64,000 bases of DNA, from the NCBI GenBank assembly GCA_934277375.1, contig CAKQTZ010000003.1, positions 186,001 through 250,000 on the forward strand, read 5' to 3'. The stretch comes from an uncultured Coprococcus sp. GTDB lineage: Bacteria; Bacillota; Clostridia; Lachnospirales; Lachnospiraceae. Made by a program: the position numbers and the translations under genes. Position 1 is the stretch's first letter; each line of letters starts with the position of its first letter. Shown piece by piece: positions 55,133 to 62,698 of the stretch. Below the pieces are notes generated by a model. That model ran no database searches and had not been told where the DNA came from. It was given only the letters and a program-made list of their open reading frames with translations.

Positions 55133-55795
55133 TTATAAGAACTCAAAGTCTGCATCCTCATCGCCATCGCCGATAAGTACCTGATTACGCTTTACTCCTT
55201 CTTCTACCTCTCCAACAATAAGCTCTTCATCTTCTTCCTCCTGAGCCGCCTGTGCACTCTTTCCTGTGAAAGCAGCAGGCTTAGGCTCTGCTGTAGGAGC
55301 CGCCTTTGGAGTCATCTTAAGTTTCTGAGGAGCATCACCGCCCTGAGACTTCATCTTGAGTTTTGTTATAGGGTCAGCCTCAACTGCAGCTTCAACCTTC
55401 TCTGCAGCTTCTGCAACCTTAGCGCTTGATCCACTCTTAAGTGCTTCCATCTCATCCTTGAGCTTAGCCAGCTCTGCCTTTGCATTGGCAATAACCTCAT
55501 TAGCTTTCTTCTTTGCATCGTTAATGATCTTGTTTGCCTCGGCATTTGCTGCATTTGCTTCTTTCTTTGAACCAGGAGCTGCCTGCTCAAGCTGCTTCTC
55601 AAGTTCATAAATCTTTACACTGTTCTCCATGAGATTCTTTTTTGCGACCTCATTCTCGGACTCAAGTGCAGCATACTTAGTCTGTAAATCTGCATAATCC
55701 TCTGCAATAGTACGCAGAAAACTATTAACCTCATCCTTATTATATCCAAAAAGTCCTTTTTTAAAGGTTTTTGATTCAATCTGATCCTGTGTCAT
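55133..55795 (-). CDS. DivIVA-domain protein, second copy
   Basis: 220 residues. 'KTFKKGLFGYNKDEVNSFLRTIAEDYADLQ' at the N-terminus is the DivIVA membrane-binding domain; a coiled coil with Ala/Lys-rich repeats (ANAEANKIINDAKKKANEV) runs from about 30 to 130, then a linker with two KLKM motifs (140-160) and an acidic end. Probably a polar or septal scaffold. AAGGAG precedes the ATG, with a promoter upstream. Confidence 0.86.
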   Translation of the reverse strand: MTQDQIESKTFKKGLFGYNKDEVNSFLRTIAEDYADLQTKYAALESENEVAKKNLMENSVKIYELEKQLEQAAPGSKKEANAANAEANKIINDAKKKANEVIANAKAELAKLKDEMEALKSGSSAKVAEAAEKVEAAVEADPITKLKMKSQGGDAPQKLKMTPKAAPTAEPKPAAFTGKSAQAAQEEEDEELIVGEVEEGVKRNQVLIGDGDEDADFEFL

Positions 55796-55854
55796 ATTGT
55801 ATAGTTCTCCTTTTCAGTATTATTTAACCTTCCACTTATAGAAGCTCCATTTGT

Positions 55855-55884
55855 AATTATATTAACAAATGGCATTTTTTTCAA
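55855..55884 (-). promoter_or_regulatory. Promoter of the second divIVA-like gene
   Basis: Minus strand: TTGAAA near 55879-55884, 17-18 bases, TATAAT near 55855-55860. The pair overlaps an inverted repeat CCATTTGT...ACAAATGG, which may form a hairpin. Confidence 0.6.
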
Positions 55885-55950
55885 CAATATTGTGGGATTT
55901 TATAAAAATTTTCCAATATATTACATCTTTTTCTGTAATTTATCGAAAAA

Positions 55951-56397
55951 CTATAGTTCATTGCTGTCGAGTAATATAGTAAAAGGTCCGTCATTTGACA
56001 AGTCTACTTTCATATCTGCACCAAATTCACCGTGCTCAACCACCGGCACAAATTCATGGCACCTTTCAATTATGTACTCATACATCTCATTGGCCATATC
56101 AGGTGCTCCTGCACCAGTAAATGATGGTCTGTTGCCCTTCCGGCAATCTGCGCACAGGGTAAACTGCGAAACGATCAGGAGTTGGCCGTTTACACTGTTT
56201 ATATCGAGATTCGTCTTACCATTCTCATCGGCAAATATCCTCATCTTCACAAGCTTGTTTATCATCTTGTCAGCAATCTCTTTTGTATCCGAATCGTATA
56301 CTCCTACAAACACCAGAAAGCCTTTCTGTATGCTGCCGATCACTTTGCCATCTACCTCTACTGACGCGTGATTTACACGCTGTATAACAAATTTCAT
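55951..56397 (-). CDS. dtd: D-aminoacyl-tRNA deacylase
   Basis: 148 residues. Frees D-amino acids from tRNA. Signature motifs 'SQFTL' (about 76-80) and the Gly-cisPro segment '[12 protein letters not shown]' near 88-99 are present; the catalytic step is RNA-based. Opening '[15 protein letters not shown]' is typical. AGGA is about 13 bases before the ATG, rather far. Follows ilvN2 on the same strand. Confidence 0.95.
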   Translation of the reverse strand: MKFVIQRVNHASVEVDGKVIGSIQKGFLVFVGVYDSDTKEIADKMINKLVKMRIFADENGKTNLDINSVNGQLLIVSQFTLCADCRKGNRPSFTGAGAPDMANEMYEYIIERCHEFVPVVEHGEFGADMKVDLSNDGPFTILLDSNEL

Positions 56398-56475
56398 ATT
56401 ATTTTACAAATCCTTTCATAATCTTTTTACAGACTATTCTATCAACAATATCATTTTGGCAGTTATTTTTTCGTA

Positions 56476-56982
56476 CTATCTGTCCGACATGCTTATCGCT
56501 TCAACTGCTACACTGCCACCTCTTACAACTTCTATCCTGTTAGGGAAGCTCTCCTTGAACAGTTTTATGGCATTGTCATTCTTGGCATCTGTCTGGACAC
56601 ACTCAACAAGTACGGATTTCTTATTGTAATCAGTGATCTTGTATCCAAATGCATTTGCAATACGGAAAACCTCATCCTTATCTTCATTTGAGCAGCTGTT
56701 GACCTTGACATATAAGATCTCATTGTTGTGTATCGCGATATCGGTGTAGTCAACAACTTTTATTACCTCCACACTTCTGTTTAGCTGCTTTTTCACCTGC
56801 TCAAATGTCCTGTCGTCACTGGTGAAACCGATGGTCATTCTTGATATTGTCTCATCCTCGGTTACTCCAACTGTTATCGTATCTATATTGTATGATTTGC
56901 TTGAAAACAAACCTGAAATTCTTGCAAGAACACCTACTTCGTTTTCTACGAACAGGCATATCCATCTCTTCTTTACGCTCAT
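56476..56982 (-). CDS. ilvN: Acetolactate synthase small subunit, copy 2
   Basis: 168 residues. 'ENEVGVLARISGLFSSKSYNIDTITVGVTEDE' gives the regulatory ACT domain; the C-terminal half is divergent from copy 1 (44.9 kb). Placed directly after ilvB (81-base gap), so it is the natural partner of this large subunit. ATG at 56982 with GGGG upstream; the earlier in-frame Met is in the intergenic gap. Expressed from the T-box-controlled transcript. Confidence 0.93.
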   Translation of the reverse strand: MSVKKRWICLFVENEVGVLARISGLFSSKSYNIDTITVGVTEDETISRMTIGFTSDDRTFEQVKKQLNRSVEVIKVVDYTDIAIHNNEILYVKVNSCSNEDKDEVFRIANAFGYKITDYNKKSVLVECVQTDAKNDNAIKLFKESFPNRIEVVRGGSVAVEAISMSDR

Positions 56983-57063
56983 TCTATATACCCCTTTCAT
57001 CTGGATAATATACAAATTTATATATGTACATTCTATTACCGATATAAAATCAATTTATCAATA

Positions 57064-58788
57064 TCAGCAGTCAAGTATCATGTCATTCAGTGACTTTCCA
57101 CCCGGAACCATAGGAAATACATTAGCCGTAGGATCTATGAAGAACTCTATCACTGTAGGTCCGTTAGTATTTGCCCTGGCGGCCTCAAATGCCGACCTGA
57201 TTTCCTCAGGCTTTGTAACTCTGATACCCTTTGCATCGTAGCTCTCTGCCAATTTTACAAAGTCAGGAGAATATTTTGGACAGCACTTGTCCGGATTCTG
57301 ACAGTCTCTGTTGCATCTTCTTCTGTATCTGAGACATGTACTGCTGTATCTCTTGTTGAAGAACAACTCCTGCCACTGACGAACGTTGCCAAGGTAGCCG
57401 TTGTTAAGTATACAGAGGGTAACCGGAAGCTCCAAAGCAACTGCTGTTGCCATCTCCTGAATGTTCATCTGTACTCCTCCGTCTCCAGATATACAGATAA
57501 CATCTTTATCCATGTTACCAAGCTTTGCACCTATGGCAGCAGGAAATCCATAACCCATGGTTCCAAGACCTCCAGAAGTTAAGAGCTGTTTGTTCTCGTC
57601 TATATCAATGTACTGTGTTGTCCAGAGCTGATTCTGTCCAACGTCAGTTGTAACGATGAGATTGCTGTACATATCGTTTATGGTCCTGATGATAGCCTCA
57701 GGGGTCACACCATCATATCTGTTCATGTTGATAGGATACTCAGCCTTGACATTCATAATGTCATCCACCCAGCCTTTGATATCAAGAGGTTCTGCATATT
57801 CAAGCATCTTGGATATGGCAACCTTTGCATCAGCAACGATAGGTATATCTACCTTTATATTTCTTGATATGGATGCTGCATCTATATCAACATGTATGAT
57901 CTTGGCATTCTTGGCAAACGTATCTATAGTACCTGTTATTCGATCATTGAATCTACATCCGATGGAGAAAAGAACATCACTCTCCATGATAGCTTTGTTG
58001 GATGCCATGTTACCATGCATACCGATGTTACCTACATACAGTGGATGATCTGTAGGTATCGCACCTTTACCCATAATCGTGGTAACTACAGGGATTCCTG
58101 TCTTTTCAGCAAGTTTCTGCATTTCCTTTCTTGCCTGGGCGATATTTACACCACCACCACAGAGGAACACAGGCTTCTTTGCATTCTTAAGCTCCGCAAG
58201 GGCTCTCTTGATCTGTCCAACATGTACACCCTCTGAAGGCTTGTAACCTCTGATATTTACTTCTGTAGGATACTCGTCACTTCCCATGGCAAGCTGGATA
58301 TCCTTTGGGATATCAACAACAACAGGTCCCGGTTTTCCAGTTCTTGCTATGTAAAAAGCATTTTTAATGATTCTTGCAAGATCCTCTCTCTTTCTTACTG
58401 TGACTGCGTACTTGCATATGCTTCTTGTAATTCCAACTATATCAACCTCCTGAAAAGCATCATTTCCAATAAGGTTCATTGGAACCTGGCCTGTAAAGCA
58501 TACAAGCGGAACACTGTCGTAGTTGGCTGTTGCGATACCTGTTACAAGATTTGTCGCACCCGGCCCGCTTGTAACCAAACATACTCCAACTCTTCCTGTC
58601 GAACGTGCATATCCATCCGCCGCATGGACAAGCGCCTGCTCGTGTCTTGGAAGTATCATATCGATACCTTCTGCATCGTACAGTGCATCAAAAAGGTCTA
58701 TCGCTGTTCCGCCAGGGTATGCGAACAGAGTGTCTACTCCCTCTTCCTGCAACGCTTTTACAAACATCTTTGCTCCATTGATCTCCAT
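57064..58788 (-). CDS. ilvB: Acetolactate synthase large subunit
   Basis: 574 residues. ThDP enzyme condensing pyruvate (or 2-oxobutanoate) to acetolactate. Catalytic Glu at 50 ('LPRHEQALVHAADGYARSTG'), FAD-type 'PVVTTIMGKGAIP' mid-domain, ThDP motif 'GDGGVQMNIQEMATAV' near 435-450. A short stretch 485-503 carries five cysteines (C485, 492, 496, 502, 503) replacing the few residues seen in other bacteria between 'RYSST' and 'PDFVKLA'. AGGAGG precedes the ATG; T-box upstream. Confidence 0.96.
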   Translation of the reverse strand: MEINGAKMFVKALQEEGVDTLFAYPGGTAIDLFDALYDAEGIDMILPRHEQALVHAADGYARSTGRVGVCLVTSGPGATNLVTGIATANYDSVPLVCFTGQVPMNLIGNDAFQEVDIVGITRSICKYAVTVRKREDLARIIKNAFYIARTGKPGPVVVDIPKDIQLAMGSDEYPTEVNIRGYKPSEGVHVGQIKRALAELKNAKKPVFLCGGGVNIAQARKEMQKLAEKTGIPVVTTIMGKGAIPTDHPLYVGNIGMHGNMASNKAIMESDVLFSIGCRFNDRITGTIDTFAKNAKIIHVDIDAASISRNIKVDIPIVADAKVAISKMLEYAEPLDIKGWVDDIMNVKAEYPINMNRYDGVTPEAIIRTINDMYSNLIVTTDVGQNQLWTTQYIDIDENKQLLTSGGLGTMGYGFPAAIGAKLGNMDKDVICISGDGGVQMNIQEMATAVALELPVTLCILNNGYLGNVRQWQELFFNKRYSSTCLRYRRRCNRDCQNPDKCCPKYSPDFVKLAESYDAKGIRVTKPEEIRSAFEAARANTNGPTVIEFFIDPTANVFPMVPGGKSLNDMILDC

Positions 58789-58862
58789 ATCTTATACCTC
58801 CTGTAAAATTCATGATAATCTAAACTTACGCCTCGGGATGTATATATGCACCCCATGCATAG

Positions 58863-59178
58863 AAAAAGCCCTAAGCGCAACTGTTTTACGCTTAGGGCGA
58901 ATATGTTCATATCCGTGGTACCACCTAAATTCAGACAAATGTCTGCACTCATCAGATACTATATAATATCTTATTCCTGTAACGGGGAAAACCGTTGAAG
59001 CCTACTCGAAAACCTATATATCTGATAACCGTTTCCTTTCAGTTCACTGCTCGAAGGCTACCTTCCACACACTCCTAATGAAGATTCTCACCGCCATCTT
59101 CTCTCTGTTAATCGGGGGATGCATGTACTCCTCCTCGTCATAGCATTTGACTTTTGGGGGTCATTTCCGACCCTTAGA
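58863..59178 (-). ncRNA. T-box riboswitch controlling ilvB-ilvN
   Basis: Minus strand. The antiterminator bulge TGGTACCACGG (58913-58923) is the diagnostic T-box element. Stem I region: GACGAGGAGGAGTA (about 59125-59145), AGAGAG and the apical hairpin GAAGAT-GGCGGTGAGA-ATCTTC, then the specifier side ending 'CCTTCGAGC'. The terminator stem GCCCTAAGCG/CGCTTAGGGC plus T-run lies at 58863-58898. Uncharged tRNA favours the antiterminator, allowing ilvB expression. The specifier is not fixed; GUA (Val, complement of 59059-59061) is a guess. Confidence 0.92.
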
Positions 59179-59185
59179 TGTGATT

Positions 59186-59214
59186 ATTTTATCATTAACA
59201 TGAAGATGTGTCAA
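59186..59214 (-). promoter_or_regulatory. Promoter of the T-box-ilvB-ilvN transcript
   Basis: Minus strand: TTGACA (59209-59214), 17 bases, TAAAAT (59186-59191). The 58789-59222 gap holds this promoter, the T-box and its terminator, with nothing else recognised. Confidence 0.85.
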
Positions 59215-59222
59215 CGATTCTT

Positions 59223-61202
59223 TTACTTGCCTATCAGAACCCTTTTTCCTTCAAATGCAAAGCCGTAATGTCTGATATGATTCTTCGCAAATCCGAGGTC
59301 ATACAATTCTGCATCATAGTTCTTGTCAATGATCTGACGTAGGGCAGAGTTCACAGTATCTTGTAGATTCTTTTCCGTGCCGGCACTGTGTACTTTGAAT
59401 TCCATGATTATAGCTGTATCATCGGCCGACTTTGGAATAATGATCACATCGCATCTGCCATATCCGCTTTCGTGATTGGACTTTACGACATATCGGTCTC
59501 TAAGTTCAACAAGAAGCCCAAGAACAAAACCATGGAAGAACTTCTCGGGCAGAGCCTTGTCGGACGGATGTCGCCCCGAATCAAAGCTACTTATCGTTGC
59601 CATGGCTACATCATTCATGTATATATTCATTTCTTCAAGATTGTCAGCAAGTAGTGCCTTTACGAACCTGTTATAATTGGAACCTGAACGGTTAAACCAT
59701 AATCTGAATGTATTACAGAACATCCCTAACGTCTCCGTGTTAGTTATTCGCAGATGATACACCGGCTCAAACGAATTCTCTGAATAATTGACACTTACGA
59801 TCTTCAGATAACCACTTGCAAGCAGCAGACTCCATATAGCACTATTATCATATTCCAGTCTGTCAAACACGATCTGTTCATCGAAGCTCACAGCAATATC
59901 ATACCCTCTGACAAGCAATTCCATCTTCTCCTTTGTGGAGACTGGAGCCTCGCGCAGCAATCGGCTTATCATCTCATTTGAACTGGTTGAGACCCAATAT
60001 GGACGAAACTGTCTCTTGTCTATATAGTTGGTTATGGACCATGGATTGTAGATGTCATTTACATGGCCAAATGAAAAACCATCATACCATCTCTTTACAG
60101 AATCCTTATATTCTCCAAGTCCAAATGAATCTAGTGCTGCAAAAGTCTCCTTCTCTGTAAATCCAAAGCAATCTGCATATCTGTCATTCATTGATGTTAT
60201 AACATTCAGGTTGTTCAGATCTGAGAAAATAGACTCTTTGGATACTCTGGTTATACCTGTCATGACAGCCCGCTCAAGATGCCTGTTGGACTTGAATGTG
60301 GCATTAAACAGACTACGTATAAAGGATGTCATCTCCTGCCAATAACCATTGATATAAGCCTCCTGCAATGGAGTGTCGTATTCATCAAGAAGAACTATGA
60401 CCTTTCTGCCATAATGGCTGGTAAGAAGGCTTGACAGATCATTCAGTGCATTCTGAGCAGTCACATCATCCATATTCCTGCTTACAGAAGCAAGAAGCTT
60501 TCTCTGACCATCGGTAAGTTTGTCCGATGTATAGAGCTCCGGAAACTGACTGTATACATCACTTATTATCACCTTTATCTGCCTTATGGCATCAAGGCAG
60601 TTCGTCTGCTTTACCGCTGCAAAGCTTACAAATATCAACGGATATGTTCCCTGAAGCTTCATATATTCAGCATCGTCCGATATATATAAATTATCGAACA
60701 GATCCTTCCTGTCTCTGTATCTGACAGAAAAGAAACATTCCAGCATGCTCATATTAAGTGTCTTGCCAAATCTTCTCGGTCTGGTTATAAGTGTTACCGC
60801 ATCTCCAGACTCCCACCATTCCTTGATAAAATACGTCTTATCTATGTAGAAATAACCAGATTCTCTTATACTGTCAAACCCCTGATTACCTATACTTACA
60901 ACTGTATCGCCATCAATATTACGATTATCAATTGATATGGAAACTTTTCTGTTCATGGCCGCAGCAATCTTCACAAGAAACTCCAGGCTTGGATTATAAT
61001 TCCCACTCTCAAATCTGGTTATATTCGGCTGGGATACTCCTGCAAGCTTTCCAAGTTCTGTCTGGGTGATTCCCTCTGCTGCACGACATTCCCGGAATTT
61101 TCTGGCAGTATCTGTACAGATTCTGTTCTGCTCGTATTCAACTACAGAATCCCTGTCGCCAGCATTCACCATAAAGTCACTATTATCAATGCGATTGTCC
61201 AT
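59223..61202 (-). CDS. HTH-AAA-ATPase-nuclease-like protein (DUF1703 type)
   Basis: 659 residues. An XRE-type helix-turn-helix at about 33-84 ('EGITQTELGKLAGVSQPNIT' ...) is joined to an AAA-ATPase-like domain (PF09820 type) with modified P-loop 'TRPRRFGKTLNMSML' near 140-155 and Walker B 'VIVLLDEYDTPLQEA' near 275. The C-terminal part ends in a PD-(D/E)XK nuclease-like core (PF08011 type): 'GYGRCDVIIIP' and 'IIMEFKV' give the acidic and ExK residues. The AAA/nuclease family is widespread and often in many copies in gut bacteria; its job is unknown. The HTH fusion and the palindromic promoter indicate self-control. ATG at 61202 chosen; GGAGAGGCGG upstream. Confidence 0.85.
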   Translation of the reverse strand: MDNRIDNSDFMVNAGDRDSVVEYEQNRICTDTARKFRECRAAEGITQTELGKLAGVSQPNITRFESGNYNPSLEFLVKIAAAMNRKVSISIDNRNIDGDTVVSIGNQGFDSIRESGYFYIDKTYFIKEWWESGDAVTLITRPRRFGKTLNMSMLECFFSVRYRDRKDLFDNLYISDDAEYMKLQGTYPLIFVSFAAVKQTNCLDAIRQIKVIISDVYSQFPELYTSDKLTDGQRKLLASVSRNMDDVTAQNALNDLSSLLTSHYGRKVIVLLDEYDTPLQEAYINGYWQEMTSFIRSLFNATFKSNRHLERAVMTGITRVSKESIFSDLNNLNVITSMNDRYADCFGFTEKETFAALDSFGLGEYKDSVKRWYDGFSFGHVNDIYNPWSITNYIDKRQFRPYWVSTSSNEMISRLLREAPVSTKEKMELLVRGYDIAVSFDEQIVFDRLEYDNSAIWSLLLASGYLKIVSVNYSENSFEPVYHLRITNTETLGMFCNTFRLWFNRSGSNYNRFVKALLADNLEEMNIYMNDVAMATISSFDSGRHPSDKALPEKFFHGFVLGLLVELRDRYVVKSNHESGYGRCDVIIIPKSADDTAIIMEFKVHSAGTEKNLQDTVNSALRQIIDKNYDAELYDLGFAKNHIRHYGFAFEGKRVLIGK

Positions 61203-61229
61203 ATCGTCACCGCCTCTCCGTAAACACAA

Positions 61230-61274
61230 ATATACCGTATATGATATAAATACAATATATCATATACGGTATAT
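61230..61274. promoter_or_regulatory. 18-bp inverted repeat, probable operator of the HTH protein
   Basis: ATATACCGTATATGATAT (61230-61247) and its exact complement ATATCATATACGGTATAT (61257-61274), spacer 9. Each arm holds the odd palindrome TATAC-S-GTATA. The right arm covers the promoter spacer, the left arm the likely transcript start. Confidence 0.75.
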
Positions 61275-61282
61275 CGAATCAA
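61254..61282 (-). promoter_or_regulatory. Promoter of the HTH-AAA gene
   Basis: Minus strand: TTGATT (61277-61282), 17 bases, TATATT (61254-61259), about 50 bp before the start codon, embedded in the inverted repeat. Confidence 0.7.
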
Positions 61283-61313
61283 CATAATACAGAATAGAAT
61301 TCGCTGGAAACTG

Positions 61314-62621
61314 TTACTCCGCCAGCAGTTCAAACCAGAACACATCATAACCTGCCGCAGCGGCAACTCTCTGGGAGGCTATATGGGACATGCCAGTTCC
61401 ATAATATGGAATCTTGCCACATCTGAGTATATCCTTGGTCAGTTCAGATACAAGCGATGTTCCAACATGTCTTCCCTCAGCATCTTGAACAACATTTATA
61501 CCAATCTGCCAGAAATCGTCACTGTCAGCGCTTGCGCCAGCCATACCAATAATCTCACCATCTGATACAGCAGCCACGGCCAGCACATCAGGAGTGTTAT
61601 CATCAAAGCAAAATGCTTCATTCCATCTGTCATCTCCTTTGAATTGCAGGATCTCATCCCCCGTATACCTGACAAGGTCAAAATCTTCTTTAAGCTTTGA
61701 ATCAACCGGTTTATCTGTAGCATCTTTTCTCACTGCCTGTTCGCTCAGTTCCGTCGGAAGGTAAAATGGATGAGCAGATTTCAATTTACATCCGTATCTG
61801 GAAAGAATACTGTCAAGCTCACGGAAATTCACTACATCCATGAACCATTTTCCAGATGCAATCTCATAGCGTTTTCTGCATTCATCTACAATCTCTCTAC
61901 GGCCGGTAAATAACAATTTGCCATTTGCCACAGCTATTTTGAGTGGGCACTTTTCCTGTCCTTTGAACCGCCTCTGCCCTGCTATCTGTCTGTATTCAGC
62001 AAAGACATTGCCACCGTTATATATACTAGCTGGCTCACAACAGTAATCCTTCGCTAACTGATGATATAGCACATCTTTCATCTTCTCAGACAACCAGCGT
62101 TTTCTCGTCAGAATATTTGTATGTCCTATCCGTACTTCGTTCAGAAGCGGCACATCCACTTCATTATCGGTATGGTGAAATACAAAACCAAGCTTTTCCT
62201 GTACTTTACGGGATTTATCATTACCATCGTAGTAACCGCACCATATCGTTCTCATGCCTAGATCAAGGAATCCACGTTCTATAAGTCTCCTGGCCGCCTC
62301 CGGTGCGTATTCGTTTCCCCAGTGCGGCTTTCCTATCCAGTATCCAAGCTCACATTCATCATCGCGGTCTGTCATGTCTGTCCTTCCATTTAACAGTAAT
62401 TCGATGGTTCCGACAACCAGACCGCTGTCCTTCAGACACACAGCGTAACACTCCGGTCCATTAAATACATTCCGTATCACATCAAGGCTGTCCCCCCTGC
62501 TCTCATGTACAGGCCAGCCCGCTATAGGTCCCACCTCTGGGTCACTTGCATATTCAAATAATATATCTGCATCGCTCTCCTGCCAGTGACGCAGGATCAA
62601 TCTATTAGTTTCTAAAATCAA
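61314..62621 (-). CDS. Tandem GNAT acetyltransferase
   Basis: 435 residues from a TTG at 62621 that follows GGGGA by 7 bases and matches the usual start 'ILETNRLILRHW' of RimJ/RimL-type GNATs. First GNAT domain about 1-170 ('RRLIERGFLDLGMRTIWCGYYDGN' near 115); second about 185-435, of the kind with a helical N-terminal half and acetyl-CoA site 'QDAEGRHVGTSLVSELTKDILRCG' near 385. Substrates unknown. A GTG at 62702 would add 27 residues without homology or site. Followed by the HTH gene, preceded by the MATE gene, same strand. Confidence 0.83.
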   Translation of the reverse strand: MILETNRLILRHWQESDADILFEYASDPEVGPIAGWPVHESRGDSLDVIRNVFNGPECYAVCLKDSGLVVGTIELLLNGRTDMTDRDDECELGYWIGKPHWGNEYAPEAARRLIERGFLDLGMRTIWCGYYDGNDKSRKVQEKLGFVFHHTDNEVDVPLLNEVRIGHTNILTRKRWLSEKMKDVLYHQLAKDYCCEPASIYNGGNVFAEYRQIAGQRRFKGQEKCPLKIAVANGKLLFTGRREIVDECRKRYEIASGKWFMDVVNFRELDSILSRYGCKLKSAHPFYLPTELSEQAVRKDATDKPVDSKLKEDFDLVRYTGDEILQFKGDDRWNEAFCFDDNTPDVLAVAAVSDGEIIGMAGASADSDDFWQIGINVVQDAEGRHVGTSLVSELTKDILRCGKIPYYGTGMSHIASQRVAAAAGYDVFWFELLAE

Positions 62622-62698
62622 ATCATATTCCCCTTTCACATAAGACTTATTTTTCTGATACACCTGTTCTAAATTATATATACCACTAAATGTCGCAC

